In this document: positions 25,391-37,579 of the stretch, piece by piece
Layout of the letters: every line of letters starts with the position of its first letter
Numbering within the stretch: the stretch's first letter is position 1
DNA from: Patiria pectinifera
Taxonomy: Eukaryota > Echinodermata > Asteroidea > Valvatida > Asterinidae
Length of the DNA stretch: 64,000 bases
Direction: 5' to 3'
Assembly: GCA_029964075.1 (NCBI GenBank)
Contig: CM057149.1
Span: 12,224,465 to 12,288,464 of the forward strand
Notes under the pieces: generated by a model
Seen by the model: the letters and a program-made list of their open reading frames with translations, nothing else
Told to the model about the DNA's origin: nothing
Database searches by the model: none
Translations under genes and position numbers: made by a program

Positions 25391-25520
25391 TTGTGCATTC
25401 TTTTTCGTTTGAAGCAACAAAAGTGCTCAAAATCTAAAGAAGAGTGCTGAACAACTAACCTGATGAAGTTTCAGCTCAGTGAATGCTGTCTATCAGAGAA
25501 AAACAAATTCAGTTTCTAAT
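25391..25520. mobile_element. MITE family B fragment
   Basis: The stretch TCGTTTGAAGCAACAAAAGT to about CAGCTCAGTGAATGCTGT matches the left parts of the family B copies at 31612 and 39630. The ends are not preserved. Confidence 0.6.
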
Positions 25521-28500
25521 AGGCACTTCCCACATTATTAAGCCATTTTACAATGTTATCAAATGAAAATGTAACCGTTTGATCACATGATATGATTAGG
25601 GTTACACGTACGTACTAACACAGGGACAGACATTTTGTGACAAATGTCCAGTCTGTTCAAACGTATAAATCCTGATTATAAAATATCAAATAATTCTTCA
25701 CACTGCCTCTGAGTTTTCTAGGTTTTGACTGATAAGCATTCCTCCAGGGTACACCTTCTTAAATAAGTCAACATTAGGGGATCATTAAACTTTATGCATA
25801 CTTTGTGTCTTTATCTAAAATTTCTGTCCTTCATTATAAATGTACGTAACACTTTTTTTAAAACAATATCCACTATATTTTCTAAAATACAAAACCAGTT
25901 ATATCATTTGCAGGCGAGGATATTTGTTCAAAGCTTGCAATGTTTACAGCAAAAATTGAGAGACCAAGATCGCACTTCTATCATCAAAACTTAAAGGTCT
26001 TCTCAAATGTCACACTTTTGGGCCCATTAGTTTGAAATTGCCCAATTACATGAACCGGTAGCGCACTCCCACAACACTCAAAGTTCATACAATCCAAAAT
26101 GTACAAAAATGTATAGCTTCAAATGTCAGAAACTTGCACTTTCATGAACAAAAAACATGGGATCAGATGCATTAATCTTGTCTGAAAATTCGCTCGTTGC
26201 TCAACTGCAATCTCTTCAGGGCAAAGAAGCTGCGAACTGTGTCAATGCAGACAGTTGCCATGGTAACCTACCAGAAGTATGATCTTCATCCACAATTACG
26301 ACCCCAGGGGCGAGTATGAAATGCTGAATAAATTATTAAAAAGCAGTGCTCATTTTAGCTGACAAAAAGACGGACATTTTTTTTTCTCTCAAAAATTCTT
26401 CCCAGGAAATTTTTCATTTGAAATTGAAAGAATCACACAGTGTACGTGTATACGTACATGTACTACATGTAAAACAACTTTTACCAAAATATTCTTTCCC
26501 AGCCTGTGGTTCATGTACCGTACCGGGGTAACTGATCATGTGCTATTGGAAGGTGACAGCAGGAACATACATGCGCGTGTATGTAATGAATTTATCCTTT
26601 ACTTTGTTCAAAAATGTTCACAACAAATTACCGGTAGCTACATTAAAGCTGAGCAGAACAATTATGCACTAGATGGTATTCAAACTGTACGTATGCAAGC
26701 AAAATAATGCATTATTCAAAAAAAAATTTGACACTCTATGCAATTATGTATGAATTTTTCTGACTGGGTCTGGTAAAATTGCTCCACTTTTTCTTTCTAC
26801 ATGTAATTGTATTCCTTTTTGCCACATCACACTACCAGGGAGGGTGTATTTATTGCATCCTTGATTGAAAGCGACTATTTTTTTCCCCCTAGGGCCAGCC
26901 ATGTTTGTTGAATCAATATGTTCTGATATGTGAGAAGGATATGGAATGGGACAGTGGAATTAGTGATATATTGCTTTTTGGGGGGCAGTTCTGGTAATGC
27001 ACAAAGGAAAGTGCACACATTTTGTAGAGACCAGTTTTATACACGTGTATCGGTATGTACCGTGCATGCACATGTTTGCATGCAGTGAAAAAGGGTAACA
27101 AATATTCAACCCATATTTTTTAATTGAATGCACTTTGGAACTGCACTGTGCAACTATTGTATTAATTAGTGAGTTTCCTTTTAAGATTAAAAAGAATGCA
27201 ATAAACTGCAAAAATCTGTCATAACTTGCTACAGAACATAAATTTACAATGCATTAATTACAATCATGGCAATACATTGTACAACCAACACTTGAACATT
27301 TTGCCTAGAATTCAAAGGAGTGCATGATTTTTTGACATTCTTCATGGGTACACGTCTGCCATAAAACTTGCACTTTAAGATTTGTTTTTACGGTTGATTT
27401 ATGCACGGTCAAACTCATTAATTAACGTACAATTTTCCCTGTCCTTGGGTACGTGTATGTCACTATTACATGAAGAATCAGAATAGGAATTCACAAACTT
27501 GGTCATGAGTGCATGTCTGTAAACCCTCGTAGATGCAAACATATGTTCTAAACAAAGAGTCCTTTCAGTCAAAATCAATCAAGTGACTGTTTTCAACAGT
27601 AAAGCTTCCAGCCTGCATAAAGCAGGATTGACTGGCTGTGACTGTTTATGTAATACCTGTGCTCTGATGTGTATGTACATTGTACATGTACGTATGTACT
27701 TGATCTGTGCTCTGACTTTACATACTGTACATGTACATGTAGGCGATTGATGTGCCACAAGTTTCCTGCTTTTGTCTGTCGACTGGATTTGACTAGACTC
27801 GGAGTGCTTGCTTAAAATATGATTTAACTGTTTGTGACTGTCAGGACTACGTAAAAAGCATGGCAAGAGAATTGGATGGAATTTTTGACAGTCTGCAACT
27901 GTTTAAACAGTAGGAGCATTATTGTAAAATGTGAAATTAAAAACACTGAACATTATAACATTGAGCACAGCGCAAAGAAATTACATATTGGGTACATTGT
28001 ACAAACCAAATTTGGTGCTTTATTTAATGACGTACGTGTACATACTGTACAGGAATGTAGCCTCTGAAAAAGAATCAGTTGAAATTTGATTAACGTTCTG
28101 GACAAATCTTTGCTGCAGTGATCATGCAAACCAATCCTTTAGAATACAGTTCACCTGTATCGGGTGCATATGTAGTTGAACTTTGATCAAAAAGCTCGGG
28201 CAAAGACGCACTGAATGTCCTGAAAAATAACCTGGGATGTGAGTCACGAATGTTTATCAGGCAATTTACCAACAATTTCCCATGCAACGTGTTAATATTG
28301 TTAAAAACAAATTAAATAATTACATGTAACTGTGCAAGACTTTTTTATTCACCAAAAAATAGCATTATTTTAGAACAAAACTCATGTGAACCAAAGGGTT
28401 TTGTACGGTATGTGTAGACCTGTATGTACACGTAAACATGTACATGTACATGTACATGTAGCCTACTACATGCATACAATTACAAAACAGTAAGAGTTAG

Positions 28501-28580
28501 CAAAATTGTACGGGTAACGTGTGCAATACCGGGGGTATCAATCAGCAGATGCAAAATTTAGAAAATGTGACATTATACAA

Positions 28581-28740
28581 ATATAACATGGTTAGAGGGT
28601 GGACAGTCGATATTCGCTCCCCGAGGTATTGGAAGTTGACAAACTAGTTCCCGAGGCGAAGCCGAGGGAACTAGTTTGTCAACTTCCAATACCGAGGGGA
28701 GCTAATATCGACTGTCCACCCGAAATAAACCATGTTATAT
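28581..28740. mobile_element. Perfect-arm palindromic MITE
   Basis: The arms (ATATAACATGG...GTTGACAAACTAGTTCCC and its complement, about 70 bp each) enclose CGAGGCGAAGCCGAGG, itself near-palindromic. A related design with a GGCTTCGCC core is seen at 36367..36465. Confidence 0.75.
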
Positions 28741-28742
28741 TT

Positions 28743-29285
28743 GTTTTACTATACCTCATACATATTCAGTTGCCGAATTTTGTTTTATTATTATGCACCT
28801 AAAACAAAATTCGGGGAAACTTGTACAGCTCACCAAAAAATTCAACTTCAATTACTGGTTCGGTTCGTTTGCAATATAATACATTTACTACAGTTGTAAA
28901 TACAGTTGTTTGCAATGTGTACAACTTTCTTTTGTACAGGAGACATCTTTACACGGTCTATAAATTTTCTCCAGTACGGCATCATTGAGCTCTGGAAATT
29001 AACATTTACGCGAACCATGCAACCATGCATCTCTCCTGGGCGATGTTCGCGCGTGCGTACTGCAACCGTGCGACAGTTCCTCGATTGCTCTGTAAAGCGC
29101 ACGCGTAGTAGACTGTCGCACGGGTAACCCATGCGACAGTCTACTACGCATGCGTATTTACAATGTGCATGAATCCTCGCGCGCGCGTTTGGTAAACAGC
29201 AAGAATAACATCTGGCACGTGATGGTGAATTGACCAGTGAACGTTCGGCTCTCGATCATGAATATGTATGAGGTATAGTAAAACT
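28743..29285. mobile_element. MITE with 25-bp terminal inverted repeats
   Basis: GTTTTACTATACCTCATACA (28743 on) is repeated inverted at 29260..29285. Inside is a second palindrome, around GTAGTAGACTGTCGCACGGG (29103..29154), with several CpG-rich words. No open frame is supported. Confidence 0.65.
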
Positions 29286-31611
29286 AAATGAGCAAGTTTA
29301 AATACATATATGTACACGTAAATTAACACTACCGGGCCATGTACCGGTACCTCCAAAAACCTTTTAAAAAATGCAAGAATTATGCCCTAAAATGTTTTGC
29401 TTACAATGTAATTAGATATTTGTAATAGAGACAAAAATAGGAAAAGATGTAAAGTACATGTACACGTGTACATGTATGACACAAGGTGCAAATTTGTACG
29501 CATAGAGTACAAAAGTATGGTAGGCCTACACTGTGCATGCTAAGATGTGTACATGTACATTAAATGCACAATTTGTACAAAAAGTACAAAAAGGAAACCA
29601 GTAGGCCTACCAAGTGGTACATTACCCACAGCGGCCGGATAATGTGTGTAGACGGCTTACGGAACTGTCTGTGCACCTGAGTCGTACCGGTAGCTCGAGA
29701 GTACAGAAAACGAAAAAAAAAACAAATGGCGTTGATCAAATATGCAATACATGCAAATTAGACGCATGCGCATCAGTACTTGCAATAAACAGGTCCACTC
29801 ACTCACCAACCAGCCAACCAATAAGCAGCTCAAGCCCACGGCGTGTTTCACACCCACCGTGGGAAAGACTAGAAGGCTGGTGGATTGTGAAAACCATTAC
29901 AGCCAGCATTAGCATCAATGGACTTATTTCCAGTGATGTTCATACCCCCCCCCCCCCCAAGTGTGGAATGGGGACCACTTGTTGAGCCATGGAGCTATAA
30001 AAAGGAAACTGAAGATTGGCCTTGAACATTTCCAAGTTACATGCACTTTAACCTTCATTTATGTCATGTGGGCATTAAGTATAGATGTACATGGTGCATG
30101 TAATATAATACATGTAAGAACAAGGATTTTCTTTGGGGAGGGGGTTAACAAAGTTTAGAGTTTTACATTTTATGTCCATCAAATACATGTAAAATGAACT
30201 GAATTTATCAACCAGGCATTCACTATGTACTTTGTACACTTCGTGACATATCTGGCTATCACGTACCCCTACAAACTGTACATGGTTGTACACTGTATGT
30301 AACTGCACATGTATACTACAACATGTATTTTTCATGCTTGGTATAAATTAAATGGATAACTGTACAGTGTACATTGTACAGAGCTACATGTACACAGTTA
30401 CATGCACTATACTGTCCATGTAAACATGTTATATAGCAGGAAGTATTAGAAAATGCATGTTCACCTCCACGTGCCAATGCAGACATAAAACAAGTTTACA
30501 TGTACATATTTCCGCAATGATCGAGTCCAAATGAAAGCACTTGACAAGGAAACTATGTTGAAAGCCCATTAGGCCTATAGCCTACAGCGTACTTTATGTT
30601 CACTGTTCAATAGACACAATGAAAAAAGCAAGTTCAGAGCCGGAAAAAAAAGTATTGGATTGTCAAGCAAAACCTGTTCACACTTAGCACAAAACTTATT
30701 CATAGAGTACTGACGTGTGACGTCAGTACGTCAGCACGTGACGTGTCATTTGTCACGTCTGGTTCGCGTGCTGATCTCTTCACGCTGTGCGTGTGGAACA
30801 GAATACAGGGCGCACATATTCCACTGCCATTCGGCCACATGAAAAAACAATCCCGGTTTCTCTTCACGTTCAATGAGGCGTAGTTTTTTTTCTTCAGTTT
30901 CTGAAGTATGTACACATTGTACTTAATTTTGCCTCCAAACTGAAAATAATAAGGTACATGTACGGGTGTATAGTGAAATCCGGCGCCTACATATTCTGTT
31001 TGGATGTTTTAGCCTATAGGCCTATTTTTCAATTAAAACAATAATGAGAAGGCCTTCATCCTCGTCTTTTTGAGAAAAAAACCCTGAACAACCGGTGTCT
31101 TTTTTTTACTTGGCCTGATATCCTGCCAACAACTGTTAGGCTGAGTAAAAAAAAAAGTAGTTTTTTTTTTAATATGAACGAGACGGGCATTTTTTTTTTT
31201 TTTTTCTCCAAAATGGCAGATTTTTCAAGACTGATTCTTCCATTTTCTCCGATACAAAATTGTGTCCAAAGGAGCCTCAACCCTTACTGCATACATATGT
31301 TGGCCAACATACGTTTTGGTAGCTACAACTTTGCTTAAAAAAAAAAAAAAAAAAAAAGTAAATATATTGATAATCTATTTACAAAATATGTATGAACAAA
31401 TTTTGATACCACCACCAAGAAATTAAACACATACTTACATATAGGTTTTTTTTGTTGTAGTATGCACAATGTACCAAACTTCAATGTAAGTATGTGTAGG
31501 TGTAGGTCAACACTCTTGTCAGGCTGTAAACAAAAACAAAACAATCAATTACTGTGATATCCTGTTGAAAAGAAAAGAGATTAAATTTGTGGGAATAAGA
31601 AAATGGAACTT

Positions 31612-32034
31612 TAAAGGTAGGCCTACTGTCCATCATTTGTAATTCGTGCATTTTGTTCGTTTGAAGCAACAAAAGTGCTCAAAATCTAAAGAAGGGTGCT
31701 GAACAACTAACCTGATGAAGTTTCAGCTCAGCTTCAGCTATATATTTTGAGAAAAACAACATTCTAGGATCTCGATTTCAAATCAAAAGTTGCTGAATCA
31801 TGTTTTGAATTGGGCCTGAATTTGGCATCTGAGACACGTTCTCACTGAAAGGCTTTCTTTCATTGATTTCTTCAAAATGACAGCTTGCCAGAAAGAATAA
31901 TTTCACAGGGAGTTTAGTCCCCTTACTACATGTATCTTTCAACCAAGTATGTTTTTTTCAACAATAGTTAAGTCAGTTACTTTTTGGATCTACAATGTAC
32001 AGTAGCTGCAAATGATGGACTGCAGCTTTAAACC
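31612..32034. mobile_element. MITE family B, copy 1
   Basis: The terminal repeats are AAAGGTAGGCCTACTGTCCA with ATCATTTG, and the inverted CAAATGATGGACTGCAGCTTT. It matches the composite copy at 39630..40650 over the TTTGAAGCAACAAAAGTGCT segment and the GAATTGG..CATGTTTTGAATTG segment. Confidence 0.7.
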
Positions 32035-32063
32035 CATGAAGAAATATTCCTCCATGTTTAATG

Positions 32064-32345
32064 CTACATTCCATCATTTGCAGCTACCCAAAAAGTAACT
32101 GACATAATTATTGTTGAAAAGCATACTTGGTTCAAAGATACATGTAGTAAATCGTCGGTTCAGTGTGTGACATTGCTGCAGTCGGCTGAATGAGAACGTG
32201 CACAGGTGAGAGCGTGCACAGGTGGACACGACTCACATAATTGCTATAATTCGTCGGTTCGGTGTGCGACATCATGTAGAGCTCAGCTGAATGAGAACGT
32301 GTCCCGAACATTGAATTCAGGTGCTATTCCAAACATGACTCGGCA
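32064..32345. mobile_element. MITE family B, inverted partial copy
   Basis: The segment from CCATCATTTGCAGCTACC to AACATGACTCGGCAACTTTT is the reverse complement of family B sequence (compare 39775..39890, where CGGGACACGTTCTCATTCAG occurs). It lies tail to tail with copy 1. Confidence 0.65.
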
Positions 32346-32434
32346 ACTTTTCATTTAAAATGGAGATCCTATTCCTACATGCAAAATATTGTTTTCCTGG
32401 AATATACAATACATGTACAGCATTCACTGACCTA

Positions 32435-33130
32435 GCCCCATAAATGTGGCAAATATACTGGACTACCACCGTAAATTAAGGCCACACTTGGAACATGTAC
32501 CGAAAAATGTAGAAAATTTGGATTTTCATGTTTTGACTTTACAGTTTATTTACGCTTTAGAATTGGCGGCAAGATTACCATATGCGAAGTTCACTAATGT
32601 TCCTCTGTATTGACTAACAAGCCCCCAAATAGCAATTTCATGTCATCAAAGTCAATTTGAGCAGTGAAAAAATACAAGCATTTTCTTAGAAAACACTTAG
32701 AATTTTTCAGTCCAATCTCATAGGGTTTGTACACAGGGTGTTGAGTGAACTTCGTATATGGAAATCTTTCCGAATTGGCATACTCACCCTCATAGCGAAA
32801 GAAAATTAGTCCCCCCTTTTTCAGACATCTATCTACTTTTCGTGTAATTTTGTGTTGGAATTTAGATATGCAAACGTGTGCGAACAAACTTGGAAATTAC
32901 ACGAAATGTAGATGTCTAAAAAGGGGGACTAACTTTCTATCACTTTAATTTAGGGAGGGCGAGTGTGCTTCTAAAGCGTAAATAAACTACAAACAAAGTC
33001 TAACTGTGAAAATAAAGACTTGACAAAGTTCTACATTTTCAGGTACATATCATGTTCCAAGTGTGGCCTTTATTTACAGACACCTGACAGAGGTACATGT
33101 AGTCCAGTAAATTGGCCACATTTATGGGGC
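32435..33130. mobile_element. Foldback element family C, copy 1
   Basis: GCCCCATAAATGTGGC on the left and its complement GCCACATTTATGGGGC on the right terminate long arms that reverse-complement each other. The other copy is at 46644..47120. The left arm is broken by a second transposon at 32567..32778. Confidence 0.8.
32560..32778. mobile_element. MITE nested in the family C foldback element
   Basis: Terminal inverted repeats of about 28 bp (left CATATGCGAAGTTCACT, right AGTGAACTTCGTATATG) bound the insert. The same 7-mer GAATTGG stands on both sides (32560..32566 and 32772..32778), consistent with a target duplication. Confidence 0.75.
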
Positions 33131-34646
33131 CACAATCACGTACCGGTACATGCACAAATTACATTACAAATGATGTAGGCCTACTCTACAAAGTTATACC
33201 CCAGCCTCCAAAAAGTGGGCAATTAAAATGGTTAAGTTGGATTGTTAACCAAACAGAAATTATAACTTGGAAATAATGTAGCGTGTTTCGAGCTGTTACA
33301 TTACAGTGATGGAGGAATAAGCAACAGGTATTTCAGAGCGATAAAAACTATGTTTTGGTGTCGCTGCAGGCGCTTGATCGTTGTTGCCTGTATTTCTGTG
33401 GAGTAAAAACCCTCGTCCACCTGCGAGCTGCACAGCATGCAGTGCAGACTGTTGCACTGCAGCACCGGTATGATCTAGGCCTTCATAAAAATCACCGAGA
33501 ATTATTTTCGAAAGCAGACACAAAAAGCTTTCAAACGATGTGACATCTTCTTCAATGTTTCCTTCGAATGATAATGACAAAATCTTCCACCTCATCTACC
33601 TTAGATCTAGACGAAACCCACCTTCTTTCTTGCTCCAAGAATCGATGTCAAACTCACCCGGACACACCAAGCGCACCGCCAGTCCGGAGTATCTGATGCG
33701 GAAATGACTCAGTAGGCTTGAATGTGCGCAATGCATGCATTGTGAACCATGCACACATCCAATGCGGAAAACGACGTACGTACGCGTTAAACAGGTGGTC
33801 TGCGTGCGGTGATACAGGGGCAGGCACCCGACCCCAAAATCTAACTTCCGCGTTAACGCAATGGACAGTGCCACTCATATAGTCCGGGTACCAGGACCAA
33901 ATTTCCCGGGCCAATATGCAGGCATGCATACCCAAACTACCCCCCCCCCCCCCAAAGTTTATTGGGTAAACCATACACCAAAATTGGTCCTTGCTCCTTT
34001 TGGGAAGAAGTCCTGAAAATCTTCAAATTTTCATTTGTTTTTCGCAATTCAAAGTTAAAAAAGGGGAATGTCAGCATTGTTACGCTTTTTAACATCACTT
34101 TTTCTGAGCCTTGAAACTTGTTTTTAATGTTGTTCACGCTGCAAAAGTTAATTTTTACATAGAGGGCGCTGTTCAATATTACTGGATTTGCGCTCAAAGT
34201 AGTGGGGGGTGGTACTGGTAGGCTACTTTCAATGCAGATTTTGAGCGGGAGTAGTGGGAAAAGTACCCGATTGACAATACTAAAAAAAAAAGACAACAAC
34301 AAGAAGAAAATCACATTTCATCAACTTCTCGTGACAGAAATATTTCAAATTTATTCATTTATATCGAGACAACAGCCTTGCGAAAAGGCAACAATAAAAA
34401 ATGTTATACATTACATGCAGACCTAAAATTCGTTCTTTTCACACTGCCGCCATGAGCATGTAGAGCCTTGATCTGGCAACTTTACACAATAGATATAGCC
34501 GGTTCAGTGATTCCCGTGTCGGGGTTCAGATCACTGTACCGGCTATTTTTAAAGTTGCAAAATCGAGGCTCTGCACGCCTAATGGCGGAGTGTGAAAAGA
34601 GAGAATAGACCTTATTCTGGAGGAAGCCATTTTTGATCATGTGCCC

Positions 34647-35136
34647 TTAAAGGGAAAATACAACATTTGCAAACATCAAAAAATAAAACTACCAAATCAT
34701 TTTGAAATACCTTGCTGGACTGTTAGTGAATGACAGTGTAAAGCATCCTGTAAAATCATGGCACCTGGTATACTGTCATTTTCAAGAAAAGTGGTATTTT
34801 TGTATCAATTTCCAACGCTGGTCGGCCGACCAGCGTTGGAAAAAACTGGGTTTTTTTCAAATACTGGCCCCAATTGACCATCGCACTTGTTATGCAATCG
34901 ATTACACACCTATGAACGGGTACAAGCCAGCTAGACTGGTTCCCTGACCTTACAATTCCCCAATGTATGTAAACTGCTCTGTGTTTCTTCTTATATGGAG
35001 TCAGGGAACCAGACTACAGGAAAATGATTGTTTTTCTTGGTTTTTATAGCATTTTCGAACCCAAAACCTCAAAAAAGTCAGTGTAACTATATTTCTGAAA
35101 ATTACAGCAAAAGCAAATGACGTATATTCCCTTTAA
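34647..35136. mobile_element. TTAA-flanked MITE family A, copy 2
   Basis: The element starts TTAAAGGGAAAATACAACAT and ends ACGTATATTCCCTTTAA. The centre is a perfect 28-bp palindrome (34812..34839, half-site CCAACGCTGGTCGG). Confidence 0.85.
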
Positions 35137-35186
35137 TGTATTTATAAATTGTTAACAGTTGAATGGGATGGTGCCAGACTATTCGT

Positions 35187-35775
35187 AAGGCGTTCTGGTA
35201 AAATGAGACAGAACTGGGTAAAGGTCGTGGGCTTGTGGGTACAGTCGACTCTCGTTAGTACAAACTCTGTTAATACAAAATTCTGGTTATAACAAACATA
35301 AAGCCATGGTCCCGACTGTGCATTTATGTGCACAATGAATGGGACTGAAGTTCCTCTTAATACAAAATTCTGATATAACAAACAATTTGGCTAGGTCCGA
35401 ACAACTTTGTTATAACGAGACTCGACTGTATTGGGAAAGGGAATACAATTCTCCTTACAATACTGTTTGTTGCACTTCAATCGGATATTTCATTGACAAG
35501 TTATGGCTGTTACAAGTTGATATGTATCAACATGTCAAAAACATAAAATACTGAGAAAAAGGCCTTTGCTGTGAAAATGAAAGATGCCAGTTTATTTCTC
35601 CTTATACATGTATACTTTTATTGTTCATTTGTATACTATTTCTTGAAAACATGTGTAGCAAATACGTCAAAGCTTACAAATATCAATAAATCTGAAAATC
35701 AGAAAAATTTAATAACTATTCAGTTTTTGGCATTTTTTCCCACTATGGCCTGTGTCATTTTTGCCAGAACGCCTC
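35187..35775. mobile_element. MITE with AGGCGTTCTGG ends, carrying a nested pogo-like MITE
   Basis: The left AGGCGTTCTGGTAAAATGA and the right inverted TCATTTTTGCCAGAACGCCT are terminal repeats. The pogo-like MITE copy 3 is inserted near its left end. A fragment of the same family is at about 10316..10745. Confidence 0.65.
35240..35431. mobile_element. Pogo/Tigger-like MITE, copy 3
   Basis: It runs from TACAGTCGACTCTCGTTAGT to ATAACGAGACTCGACTGTA and is the best-preserved of the three copies. TA is present at both ends. Confidence 0.85.
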
Positions 35776-35869
35776 ACATAATGCGTGCCAAGTCTCACTT
35801 TCAATTTTTTTTAAAATTTTTTCTTAAAACATCAGGATCTGTTTAATCACTAATTCAGAAATACCTAAG

Positions 35870-36880
35870 ACAGTTTACGCATTCCTATTGGTCGAGAGCC
35901 CGTCATGTGGCAGGTCTTCAACAGATGATAAAGACATGGCTGGCTGGTCTTAAACACTTTCCCAGTGTCACATGAAACTTGGACTCCCATGAAATCTGGT
36001 GCTTTTTAACGTTTCATTGGTTGAACGTTCACATTCCTCACGTATGCATGCGCAATACTACCAGTGAATCAGTATTTCATGGTCCGAAATTCACACCATA
36101 CCAGCCCAGCTGCGTTTTACGCGACATCGCGCAGTACGCGGGACACCCATGCCAATGTCCTTATAAGGTAACAAGTTGTGGAGGGGCATTCCACATTATG
36201 GTCGGAGGGGTGTTTTGTAAAATATGAAGTGAAATTGTTGAACAAAATGGTTGGCAACGTCTAGTTTTTGACCTGTTTTGATTTTTGGACCGAAAAGATT
36301 AGTTTTTTTGAGCGAAAAGGTATCTTAAGAATGGGAATAAATATGTGTTCGGTCAGTATTAAACAATCTGTTTAAGACCGGTGGGAGTCTGGATGGGTGA
36401 TAATTACCCTCGGCTTCGCCTTAGGAAATTATCACCGATCCAGACTCCTACCGGTCTTCAACAGAGTGCAATAATACCTCCTGAACACACATTTATTCCC
36501 TTATTATTCATCCGAGCAGACTGGTATTCATTTGTATTTATAAATACCCGAGACAGCTTGTTTAGCCATTCCTATTGGTCAAGAGCCCAACACGTGGGTA
36601 TGTTTAAACGGCCGATAAAACATTGCACAGCCAGTTTTAAACGCTTTTTCGATGTCACCTTAAATTTGGAAGTCTGGTCCATGGTCCTTTCATTGGTTGA
36701 AACCTCACATGCACAATACTGGGCAAGTGCGTATATTAATAGTCCTAATGCACTCTACAACAAACATTACGCCATAATACAGAGCAGCAGGTGGAACGCG
36801 TGGGTCAATATGTGCGTGTGGGAAAAACAATTCAAATAGCTGGAGGGGTGTCCCTCAAAACACGAGGTTAAACAATTGTT
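35870..36880. repeat. Duplicated ~340-bp segments around a palindrome
   Basis: The segments at about 35870..36250 and 36545..36880 are diverged direct repeats (shared CATTCCTATTGGTC.AGAGCCC, TTTCATTGGTTGAA and AATTGTTGAACAAAAT). Between them lies a near-perfect palindrome (36367..36465; arms AGACCGGT.GGAGTCTGGAT around GGCTTCGCC). This looks like one compound element or a segmental duplication. Confidence 0.6.
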
Positions 36881-36930
36881 GAACAAAATCGGAAATCGGA
36901 AAGTCATTCATTGCCAAAACTTTACTGCCC

Positions 36931-37165
36931 TGCGAACAGAAATTAAAGCAATGGAATAAATTGTAGTATTAAAGGGAATAAAAACGTGGTTAGCTGGTAT
37001 TAAAAAAGTATGCATAAAATCAGCCAAGGCATTAACGCGTCCAGGCCCATGAGACGGCTTTAAACATACATTGTACTTGTTTAAAACCGGCCAAAACCAC
37101 ATTTTTATTCCCTTAACATGCTTAATTAACTTTATTCCATTGCTTTAGTTTCTGTTAGCAGAGCA
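36931..37165. mobile_element. Imperfect foldback element
   Basis: TGCGAACAGAAATTAAAGCA at the left pairs with TGCTTTAGTTTCTGTTAGCA at the right. The inner arms (GGGAATAAAAACGTGGTTAG and CAAAACCACATTTTTATTCC) also pair. Confidence 0.65.
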
Positions 37166-37579
37166 CTTAAGTTTTTTTTTACTATTGAAGCAACGAAAGA
37201 GAACGAAAAAGAAAAATGGAAAAAGGAAATTCCTAAACTTCATTTACATGTAGGACAAAACTATTGGAGCACTATCTTTATCATGTTTATATATCTTGCC
37301 AAGTGTTAAAGCATATACATGTATCCCAAAAATACAAAATATTTCATGTTGAAACGTTTGTGTTCTGCATTGGCTCAATGGTAGCGCAAACAGAACAAGA
37401 GCATCCTTGCCCTCCATGCATTTTGAATTGTGGCAAAGTCATAAATTTCTGAATTGATGAGAAATTTACATATATACATGTACACGTCTTCCACATTTTG
37501 CCTTAGAATGACCTCGGAAAAGTGACAAAGAATATGTACATGTTCATGTAGGTGTTCTGTCCAACGCTACCATATGAGT

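Larger units (their letters stand above)
15200..37579. other. Long gene-poor stretch filled with repeats
   Basis: I find no exon with a recognisable domain and paired splice sites in these 22 kb. The content is transposon remnants (listed separately), TACATGTA/ACCGGT words at high density, and homopolymer C/G runs (about 20970, 21701, 23808, 23896, 24440, 29946, 33941). The open frames here are 60 to 152 codons long and lack family signatures. Confidence 0.5.

Noticed and set aside
33296-33974. Two adjacent 90-106 codon minus-strand ORFs
   Set aside because: No motif, different frames, and no credible splice sites between them.
36381-36839. 152-codon plus-strand ORF
   Set aside because: It spans a palindromic element and one of two duplicated repeat segments. 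No domain is visible and the frame is explained by the repeat.
37371-37440. tRNA-like word GGCTCAATGGTAGCGC
   Set aside because: The A-box-like word has no B box at the right distance and no cloverleaf can be drawn.
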